Positions 57,667-64,000 of a stretch of DNA of 64,000 nucleotides are shown in pieces. Origin of the DNA: Micromonospora sp. CP22 (GTDB taxonomy: Bacteria > Actinomycetota > Actinomycetes > Mycobacteriales > Micromonosporaceae); the NCBI RefSeq assembly GCF_009712475.1, contig NZ_VCJO01000003.1:62001-126000 (forward strand), read 5' to 3'. Numbering within the stretch: the first letter of the stretch is position 1; each line of letters begins with the position of its first letter. The notes under the pieces were generated by a model. That model made no database searches. It saw nothing but the letters and a program-made list of their open reading frames with translations, and had not been told where the DNA came from. The position numbers were made by a program, and so were the translations under genes.

Positions 57667-58335
57667 GTGGCACAGATGAAGCGGACCGTCATCGCCGTGG
57701 GCGCCATGTTCGCGCTTACGGCCTGCGCTCCCGCAGGTTACAGCGGGGCGGACGCAGGCGCGGCCGAGCCGGTCGCCGTCGCCGCGGCCGAGCCCAGCAC
57801 GAGCGCCGACCCCGAGAGCAGCGCGGAGCCGGGCGCCTCGGCGTCACCGGGCGCGGAAACCGAGAGCGACGCTCCCCTGCCCGACGGGGTCGAAGCCACC
57901 GAGAGCCTGACCGCCAAGAAGTTCCCCCGGATGGGCAGCGCGGTGGTCAACCAGGACGGATTCATCCTGTACCGCTTCGACCGCGACAGCAACGACCCGC
58001 CGTCGTCCAACTGCGACGGCCAGTGCGCCGAGGTGTGGCCGCCGGCTCTGACCGACGGCACCCCGAAGCTCAAGGGTGTCTCCGACGACGCCGTCGGCAC
58101 CATCACCCGCGAGGACGGCACCCGGCAGATCACCCTCGACGGCTGGCCGCTCTACACCTACATCGGTGACAAGAAGGCCGGCCAGTGGAAGGGCCAGGGC
58201 GTCGGCGGCACCTGGTTCGTGGTCAACCCGGACGGCAGCAAGAACCTGGAGTGCCTGCCGAAGGGCACCCCGAAGGCGGTCGCCCCGCCGTCGAAGAGCA
58301 AGTCGGAGGACTCCGGCTCCGACTACGACTACTGA
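57667..58335 (+). CDS. Lipoprotein with COG4315 secreted repeats
   Basis: A 222-residue lipoprotein of unknown function (PF03640-type). Lipobox ALTACAP (Cys19), an Ala/Ser/Glu-rich low-complexity linker, then two COG4315 repeats: FILYRFDRDSN...CAEVWPP and PLYTYIGDKKAGQWKGQGVG-type; the tail is rich in Ser, Asp and Tyr (ends DYDY). GTG start at 57667 with GAGGAGGGC upstream. Such lipoproteins often accompany ECF sigma/anti-sigma pairs and may be a regulon member; separated here by a terminator and its own promoter region. Confidence 0.82.
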   Translation: MAQMKRTVIAVGAMFALTACAPAGYSGADAGAAEPVAVAAAEPSTSADPESSAEPGASASPGAETESDAPLPDGVEATESLTAKKFPRMGSAVVNQDGFILYRFDRDSNDPPSSNCDGQCAEVWPPALTDGTPKLKGVSDDAVGTITREDGTRQITLDGWPLYTYIGDKKAGQWKGQGVGGTWFVVNPDGSKNLECLPKGTPKAVAPPSKSKSEDSGSDYDY

Positions 58336-58352
58336 CCCGTCAGCACGGCGAG

Positions 58353-58387
58353 TGGCCGGCCGCAGCCAGCGATGGCGCGGCCGGCCA
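58353..58387. terminator. Bidirectional hairpin between convergent genes
   Basis: Perfect 11-bp inverted repeat TGGCCGGCCGC / GCGGCCGGCCA with a 13-base spacer, between the lipoprotein and stealth genes. Confidence 0.65.
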
Positions 58388-58397
58388 CCGTCGTCTG

Positions 58398-60173
58398 TCA
58401 GGCGCGCTCCCAGGGGCTGGGCACCGGGAAGTAGGTGTCGAGGAACGGCGTGACCACCTTGAGTTGCGCGGCCAGGTCCTCCTCGGTGGAGAACGCGTCG
58501 TTCAGGCAGAACACGTGCCGGTCGCGCTTGGCCAGCAGGTGCGCGAGACGGGCCGGTGTGTCGGGGTGGGACAGTTCCGCGATGGTGTACGTCAGCTCCC
58601 CTGGTACCGCCCTCCCGGTGTGGAACGCGTAGTAGTGGTGCAGTGACGAGGCGATCGAGATATCGGTCAGGCTCCGGAACCGACTCGCGGCGGTCTGCTT
58701 GTGCTGGGCGGCGAAGGTTTCCTCGATTTCGTAGAGCACGCTGCGCCGCAGGGCGTGGGGCATGTGCTTCATCTTCTGCGCGAGCACCGTGCCGAACCGC
58801 TCGGCGATCAACCCTCGGTTGTTCTTCCCCGCCGCAGAGGAGGGAATGTCCTCCGTGGACGGTGCACCGGGCGGTACCAGGGCGGGCGACGGGAAGAACC
58901 GGGAGATCCCGTTGGCGAAGAAGAAGTCGCTGGGCAGCACCTCGCAGCCGAGAAAGACATCGTCGTTGAAGTAGAGGAAGTGCTCGGAGAGCCCGTCGAT
59001 GTGGTGCAGTTGGCTCTCAATGGCGTGTGAGTTGTAGGTGGGCAACACCGACCGGTCGGTGAAGATCTCCCGATGGCTGACCACCTGGATTCCGGGTGCC
59101 GATTGATCCAGCCAGCTCGGTATCTGGTCGTCGGTGACCAGGTACACATTGCGCACCCAGGGTGCGAACAGGTGTAAGGACCGCAGCGAGTAGCGCAACT
59201 CGTCCCGGCTGAGGAACCTGGCCGCACTGGCTGCCTCGCTGTGGTACGGGCTACCGGTCGCCGCGGCACGACGCCGCAGCCACTCGGGATCCGTACCGTC
59301 GACCCAGGTGTACACGACATCGATCGGGAACGCGACGTCTTCCGGACGTCGGCCGGCGAACTCCGGCCTTGTCCGAGCCGTCGCGGGAGCCGACGCGGGC
59401 AGCAACGCGGTGAACAGCGATTCGGACACGGCGACCGGCGACGTGTCCGCCACGACCTCCTCGGCCACCGGGTTACGACGGGGAGCAACCAACGCCGTTC
59501 CCTGCCGATTCCAGAACTCGATCTCACAGCCGTACGCCTGGCCGAGGACCAGCCGCTGCCGAAGGTCTGTCCAGTACCAGGTCACCCGGATCACCGATGC
59601 CTCGGTGATCCGCTTCCACGACTTCGACTCGAAGCCCGGCAGCGGCGTCTGTTCACTGCCCTGGCGCACCGCTGCCACGTAGCCCGGTACCCGGGTGCAG
59701 GCAACGCTGAGGGCAGCGTACGCCCGCTCCCGGTCAGCGGCATCCACCGCGACCACCGACGACAGATGCGATCGACCACAAACGCGGAAGTACTCCACGC
59801 CGGCCTCGTCGAACGCGGCGGTCACCGCCGCCAGGTTCTCCGTCCGGGCGCGCACCGGCGTGCTGTCGGCCACGACCTGGGCCACCCGAAGCGCCTGGTC
59901 CGCGACGACGACCGCCCGGTCACCGCCAGCGAACAGTTCCGGTTGACGACGAGCCAGCCACTCACCCCGGCGGTCAGCGAGTGGGGTGCTCCGGGACGCC
60001 CGCGCCACCCACTGCTTCAACTGGTGCCGGGCCCGCGGGCTCACCTTCCGCGCGATCGCCCGACGGGTCTGCGGGCTCAGCACCCGCCGGTAGACATCGA
60101 CCAACCCGGCCGGTTCCGCCAAGGCTCGCGGCGTATCCGAGTCGCTGCCACTCCCGTCCGCCATCTGTGTCAC
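58398..60173 (-). CDS. Stealth-family sugar-phosphate transferase
   Basis: A 591-residue stealth protein, the family that transfers hexose-1-phosphates to make phosphodiester-linked capsular or cell-wall polysaccharides. Conserved regions: CR1 [15 protein letters not shown] (about residue 283), CR2 [19 protein letters not shown] with [12 protein letters not shown] (about 320-355), CR3 [11 protein letters not shown] (about 395-405), CR4 with [11 protein letters not shown] near the C-terminus. The ~270-residue N-terminal part is a separate domain without clear name. GTG start at 60173. Third gene of a minus-strand surface-polymer cluster, 49 bases after the GT2-TagF fusion. Confidence 0.88.
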   Translation of the reverse strand: MTQMADGSGSDSDTPRALAEPAGLVDVYRRVLSPQTRRAIARKVSPRARHQLKQWVARASRSTPLADRRGEWLARRQPELFAGGDRAVVVADQALRVAQVVADSTPVRARTENLAAVTAAFDEAGVEYFRVCGRSHLSSVVAVDAADRERAYAALSVACTRVPGYVAAVRQGSEQTPLPGFESKSWKRITEASVIRVTWYWTDLRQRLVLGQAYGCEIEFWNRQGTALVAPRRNPVAEEVVADTSPVAVSESLFTALLPASAPATARTRPEFAGRRPEDVAFPIDVVYTWVDGTDPEWLRRRAAATGSPYHSEAASAARFLSRDELRYSLRSLHLFAPWVRNVYLVTDDQIPSWLDQSAPGIQVVSHREIFTDRSVLPTYNSHAIESQLHHIDGLSEHFLYFNDDVFLGCEVLPSDFFFANGISRFFPSPALVPPGAPSTEDIPSSAAGKNNRGLIAERFGTVLAQKMKHMPHALRRSVLYEIEETFAAQHKQTAASRFRSLTDISIASSLHHYYAFHTGRAVPGELTYTIAELSHPDTPARLAHLLAKRDRHVFCLNDAFSTEEDLAAQLKVVTPFLDTYFPVPSPWERA

Positions 60174-60222
60174 CGTCCCACCCCGGCTGCCGGCCGCACA
60201 ATGAGGTGGTGCCCGCCGCTGT

Positions 60223-63003
60223 TCACCGCTGGGGCCCCGGCAGCGCGGCGATGGCGGCGGTTACCCGCTGGCAGTTCTGCTGATCCTGCACCTCGAAGAA
60301 CTCAGCCGCACGCCTCGAATACATCTCCTCGCGGACGCAACCGTTCTCCAGGTAGGCAACGATGGCCTTGACCGTTTCAGCAGCCGACTCGCAGACCGGG
60401 CCGAACCCATGGTCCCGGTGCTCGAAGTAGCCGCGACGGTAGCCGCCGATGGCGAAGTACTCGTCGCTGTCGAAGTGGGCGTAGATCAGCGGGGTGCCCA
60501 GATAGGCCACGTCGAAGGCGGTGGAGGAGTAGTCGGTGATGAACAGGTCGCACTGCCGAAGGGCATCCTGCACACTGCGTTGCGTTTGGTCCACGACAGC
60601 GAAGCAGGACTCCGCAGGGACCATGCTCGTCGACATGGTTCGCATCTCGTAGTGCGGGAGGAACTCGAGCACGTACCCATGGCGTTGAAGGCTCTGCTTC
60701 AACTCGTCGCTGCCGAAGAGCTCCTCGAGGAACTTCGCATATCGGGATGACTCAAACGGAAACCGGGGCCGCAGCGACGGGTTGTAGGACGGGCTCACCA
60801 GGTAACTACGCCAGGTGGGCATCAGCAGGATCCGTCGGTGCCCGCGATCCGGAAGCAACGCGTCGAAGCGTGGGAAACCGAGCCGTTGCGCGGCGCTGCC
60901 GTAGTCGAACTGGTTCGCCACATACTCGGCCTCCTTCCCGGCGGCAGCCACGAACAGGTCGACCCCGGTCTTGGCGCGGTGCAGCCCACCGCTGACGTCC
61001 TTGTCCGTGACCCCGTGCTGAAGGAAGACGCGAGCCGGACCGATGCGCCAGTTCAGGTGCTTCAGGAAGGCGGTGCGATCCCATCTGGACGGAAGCATGT
61101 ACGAGTCGATGTCATAAGAGTTGATCAGCTTCGTGGCGTGCAGCAACAAGAACTTGTGTCGGAACGAGTCGTACGTGACGACATTGCCGAGCCCGCGCAG
61201 CCGCTCCCGGTCGGGGCTGTTCTTCTCGATGACGTAATAGGCGTTCCGCCTGCGCTCGTTCTTCCGCAGATAGCGGAACAGGTGCCAGGAGTTGTCCTGT
61301 GCGGTGTCCTTGCGCTCCCCGATCAGCCAGATGTCCCGTCGCCGCATGAACGGTTCGGTGAGTGCCCGCAGCAGGCGTTGCTTCCAGAACGGTTGTCGCG
61401 AGACAGCGTGTCGCAGATCCTTGCGGAGCAGCATGCGCTGCCATCGACGCCGGCCTGCAGCGCCGCCTGCCTTGAGGACCTGCAGCGTAGCGTCCTCCCG
61501 CCCGCTGAAGCCGGGAAGAATACGGGTGTCGCCAGCGACCTTCAACAGCGCGTCACGCATGAAGGCGGCGGAGATCAGACACTGCCGGGATGCCTGGCCG
61601 GTTTCCGTCATGAAAACCAGCCGCAAGCTGTGGTGGCCGCCGCGCAGCTCGGCGACTGGAATCTCGGCCGTGAAGCCGGCCCACTCACGGTTGTTGTCCG
61701 GCGACTTCAGATCGGCACGACGCTCCAGTGTCGCCGGGGTCGTCAGGCTGCTACCCCGCACCCGCAACCCGAGCGGGGTCTTGATCGGACGGTTCATCGG
61801 GAGCCCGCTGATCTGCACGTGCCCCGACACCTTGAGCTTTTCGCCCGAGTCGCTCAGGCGCACCTGCTCAAGCCGCGCGGATACGCTGCTCACCTTAGTG
61901 AGCGGCAGGAACGCCGGTGGAATCGGATAGTCCAGGAACAGCTCTCCCCCGCACGCCACCACTCCCTGCACCCGTTCCCAGGGGCGGGCGAACAAGTCGA
62001 AATCGTACGACTTGAAGGCCAGGTATGGGACTCGGTGCCGGGTGTCGGCGGTCCATCGGGCAATGAAGGACGGCTCGATGTCCTGGTAGATCTTGCTGCA
62101 CTTCTCGAAGATCCGCCACAGGTCCTTATCCTCGAACAGCAGGTGTGCCCGCATGGCGAAACCCTGGTAACTGCGGACGAGGAAGCGCTCAAGCACCTCC
62201 CGACGAAAAACGTCGAGTTCGGGTCGCAACTCCGCGAGGGTCTCACAAAGTTCGAGGTGATCCCAGTAGTTCTGCTCCCGCGTAAACAGATTGTCCATGA
62301 TGGAGTTACCGCTGACCCGACGACGGTACTGGTAGACCACCTCGTCGACGAGGGCGATCCGCTCCGCCTTCAGCAGCATCGGTATGGCGAGGAAGGCGTC
62401 CTCGAAGTGCACCCCTTCCCGGAAGCGGAAGCCTTGCTGCCGCAGTTGGTTCAGGTCGTAGAGCTTGTGACACGGTCCGGCGTCGAAGATCAGCTCCGGT
62501 GCGTCGACGACGGATTGCAGCAGGCGGTCTCCCTTTCCGAACGGCTTCTTCCACAGGAAGGCCGTGGGCTTCGGGAAGGTGTCCATGTCACCGATCGCGA
62601 TGCTCGCCTGATGCGTCACGATCGCCTTGAGTAGGACCTCGATGGCGCGTGGCGGCAGGATATCGTCCGAGTCGACGAACGCGACGTACGGCGTGTCCGC
62701 CATGTCCAGGGCCAGGTTCCGCGCGGCGCCCGGCCCGCTATTGTTCTGCCGCACCGCTGTGACGTTGGGATGTTCCGCAGCAAACTGCTTGGCCAACAGA
62801 TCGGACCCGTCGGTGCTGCCGTCATCGACCAGAATCACGCGGCACTGTGCGAATACGGTCTGCGCCGCGATCGAGTCAAGGGTCTCGGGGAGGTAGTCCT
62901 CCACGTTGTAGACCGGGACGATGATCGTGACCTGGGGGACAGAGCCTACCACTCGGAGCTCCAGTGAGGATGGTGTGCGGGGAGTACGCGTTGACAGCTG
63001 CAT
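60223..63003 (-). CDS. Glycosyltransferase GT2 / CDP-glycerol-type polymerase fusion
   Basis: A 926-residue two-enzyme fusion. The N-terminal GT2 domain (about 25-250) has [39 protein letters not shown] and the metal motif VDSDD. A beta-rich middle (about 360-500) is probably a carbohydrate-binding or structural module. The C-terminal domain (about 560-920) is of the CDP-glycerol glycerophosphotransferase type (TagB/TagF): [22 protein letters not shown] and [20 protein letters not shown]. Together with flanking stealth genes it likely builds a phosphate-containing surface glycopolymer. Start at 63003 lacks a clear ribosome site and lies 15 bases after the upstream stealth gene. Confidence 0.88.
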   Translation of the reverse strand: MQLSTRTPRTPSSLELRVVGSVPQVTIIVPVYNVEDYLPETLDSIAAQTVFAQCRVILVDDGSTDGSDLLAKQFAAEHPNVTAVRQNNSGPGAARNLALDMADTPYVAFVDSDDILPPRAIEVLLKAIVTHQASIAIGDMDTFPKPTAFLWKKPFGKGDRLLQSVVDAPELIFDAGPCHKLYDLNQLRQQGFRFREGVHFEDAFLAIPMLLKAERIALVDEVVYQYRRRVSGNSIMDNLFTREQNYWDHLELCETLAELRPELDVFRREVLERFLVRSYQGFAMRAHLLFEDKDLWRIFEKCSKIYQDIEPSFIARWTADTRHRVPYLAFKSYDFDLFARPWERVQGVVACGGELFLDYPIPPAFLPLTKVSSVSARLEQVRLSDSGEKLKVSGHVQISGLPMNRPIKTPLGLRVRGSSLTTPATLERRADLKSPDNNREWAGFTAEIPVAELRGGHHSLRLVFMTETGQASRQCLISAAFMRDALLKVAGDTRILPGFSGREDATLQVLKAGGAAGRRRWQRMLLRKDLRHAVSRQPFWKQRLLRALTEPFMRRRDIWLIGERKDTAQDNSWHLFRYLRKNERRRNAYYVIEKNSPDRERLRGLGNVVTYDSFRHKFLLLHATKLINSYDIDSYMLPSRWDRTAFLKHLNWRIGPARVFLQHGVTDKDVSGGLHRAKTGVDLFVAAAGKEAEYVANQFDYGSAAQRLGFPRFDALLPDRGHRRILLMPTWRSYLVSPSYNPSLRPRFPFESSRYAKFLEELFGSDELKQSLQRHGYVLEFLPHYEMRTMSTSMVPAESCFAVVDQTQRSVQDALRQCDLFITDYSSTAFDVAYLGTPLIYAHFDSDEYFAIGGYRRGYFEHRDHGFGPVCESAAETVKAIVAYLENGCVREEMYSRRAAEFFEVQDQQNCQRVTAAIAALPGPQR

Positions 63004-63018
63004 CTACGTGCGCCGGGG

Positions 63019-64000
63019 TCAGCCGTCCGGCCTGGTGAGGATGTTGTGGCCGCCGGCTGACCTGAACCGGGAGTTGGGCAGGGTCGGTGCGTCGACCTGG
63101 TTGGGGTGTCGCCTGACCGGAACGCTCTGCCCGGCTTGACGCCACAGGGCGCTGGCCCCCTGCTTGCGCCGCTCGGCCACCGTCTCCTCGGGCAACTCGA
63201 ACGGTGCCGGGAAGGGCAGGTAGCGGGGCAGGAAGTCGGCGAGCATCCGCTCCTGCTCCTCCAGCGCGCGAGGATCGGAGTCGGTGTCGTTGAGGCAGAA
63301 CACGTCACGGTGCCGCTTCGCGAGCAACTCGGCGAGGCGGGCCGGTGTCGAGGGGTGACCGAGGTCCGCGTACTCGTATTCGATGTCGGCCGGAACCGCC
63401 TGCGCGGTCAGGTACGCCCAGTACTGGTGCAACGACGAGGGGATCGACAGGTCCTCGTGGTGGCGGAACCGGTGCTGCGCGGTGGCCGTCACGTCGGCCT
63501 GCAACACCGCCTCGATCTGACGCATGATGCTGCGGCGCAGGGCGAACGGCGTGTGCTTCATCTTCTGTGTGATGGTTACGCCGAACTGCCGCTGGATGTG
63601 CCGACGGTTGTTCTTACCAGCGGCGTTCACCGGCGGGTCGGTGGGCTTCGCCTCGCCGAGCCCGAACTGGGCGGGTGAGGGGAAGAACTTCGCGATGCCG
63701 TTGGCGTGGAAGAAGTGGGTCGGCAGCAGCGGGCGGCCGAGGAAGACATCGTCGTTCAAGTAGAGGAAGTGCTCCGCCAGCCCTTCGATGCGGTGCAGCC
63801 GGGACTCGATGGCGTGCGAGTTGAACGACGACAGGCCGCCGAGGTCGGCGAAGAGTTCGGCGTGCGACACGACGGTGATCATCGGATGGCTGGGATCGAG
63901 CCAGCTGGGCAACTGACCGTCGGTGACCAGGAAGATCTTGCGCAGCCAGGGGGCGAAGCTGTGCAGCGAACGCATCGAGTAACGCAGCTCGTCCCGATTC
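63019..64000 (-). CDS. Stealth-family sugar-phosphate transferase, 5' end beyond the window
   Basis: The C-terminal 327 residues of a second stealth protein; the frame continues to the window edge (NRDELRYSMRSLHSFAPWL reads through 63975), so the internal ATG at 63975 is not the start. CR2 (IFLVTDGQLPSWL), CR3 (FLYLNDDVFLG) and the CR4-like DVFCLNDTDS are visible; CR1 lies outside. It parallels the stealth protein at 58398-60173 throughout and is upstream of the GT2-TagF fusion in one transcript. Confidence 0.88.
   Translation of the reverse strand, partial: NRDELRYSMRSLHSFAPWLRKIFLVTDGQLPSWLDPSHPMITVVSHAELFADLGGLSSFNSHAIESRLHRIEGLAEHFLYLNDDVFLGRPLLPTHFFHANGIAKFFPSPAQFGLGEAKPTDPPVNAAGKNNRRHIQRQFGVTITQKMKHTPFALRRSIMRQIEAVLQADVTATAQHRFRHHEDLSIPSSLHQYWAYLTAQAVPADIEYEYADLGHPSTPARLAELLAKRHRDVFCLNDTDSDPRALEEQERMLADFLPRYLPFPAPFELPEETVAERRKQGASALWRQAGQSVPVRRHPNQVDAPTLPNSRFRSAGGHNILTRPDG

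Overview
The window is very GC-rich, chromosomal actinomycete DNA with strong third-position GC, GTG starts and many ATGA/GTGA gene overlaps. Gene content (mycothiol-type DinB protein, BsaP beside BioB, an ACT-GNAT acetyltransferase, cellobiose ceb operon, GH9/GH10 enzymes, stealth proteins) points to a Micromonospora-like soil actinomycete. I see no rRNA, CRISPR array, transposase or phage gene.

Region 1 (1-11,130) looks like a DosR/DevR dormancy (hypoxia) locus: two universal stress proteins around a phosphoketolase, a P1B-type metal ATPase, a DosS/DosT-like two-GAF sensor kinase, a very DosR-like response regulator and two Acg-type nitroreductase-fold proteins. Three palindromes of the form GGGAC-N4-GGCCC lie before xfp, dosR and the second acg gene.

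Region 2 (11,220-19,150) is a xylan-use locus: two tandem LacI regulators that are near-copies of each other, an orphan sugar-binding lipoprotein, a cytoplasmic GH43 beta-xylosidase, a secreted GH10 xylanase and a NodB-type deacetylase. AT-rich CCGGAA/AAAATATCGG sites recur between these genes and are probably LacI operators.

Region 3 (19,280-24,600) has two tRNA clusters (Val-Gly and Val-Cys-Gly on the map) bracketing a PadR-monooxygenase operon and a small DUF6458 membrane protein, followed by a TetR regulator, a DinB-like enzyme and a sortase-type surface protein.

Region 4 (24,760-30,510) holds a methyltransferase-P450 pair next to bioD, bioF, bioB and bsaP, then a GNAT gene.

Region 5 (30,520-44,540) is dominated by cellulose use: a five-module secreted GH9 endoglucanase and the ceb operon (cebE-cebF-cebG-bglC, then cebR). 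CebR-type TGGGAGCGCTCCCA boxes lie before both the cellulase and cebE, so secreted cellulase, cellobiose uptake and intracellular beta-glucosidase appear to be co-regulated. Between them sit two ACT-domain proteins (one an ACT-GNAT fusion), an APH-like kinase/acyl-CoA dehydrogenase pair, and a 550-base gene-free stretch with repeats.

Region 6 (44,650-58,390) contains a pRiA4b ORF-3-like gene, a RibD-C reductase, an unusual membrane-embedded serine hydrolase, and a HerA-SbcD-SbcC-NurA operon with a spermidine-synthase-like gene, which resembles the archaeal Mre11-Rad50-HerA-NurA end-resection set. An ECF sigma factor/zinc anti-sigma pair and a lipoprotein follow.

Region 7 (58,390-64,000) is a surface-glycopolymer locus: two stealth phosphotransferases flanking a GT2-TagF-like fusion; the last gene runs off the window.
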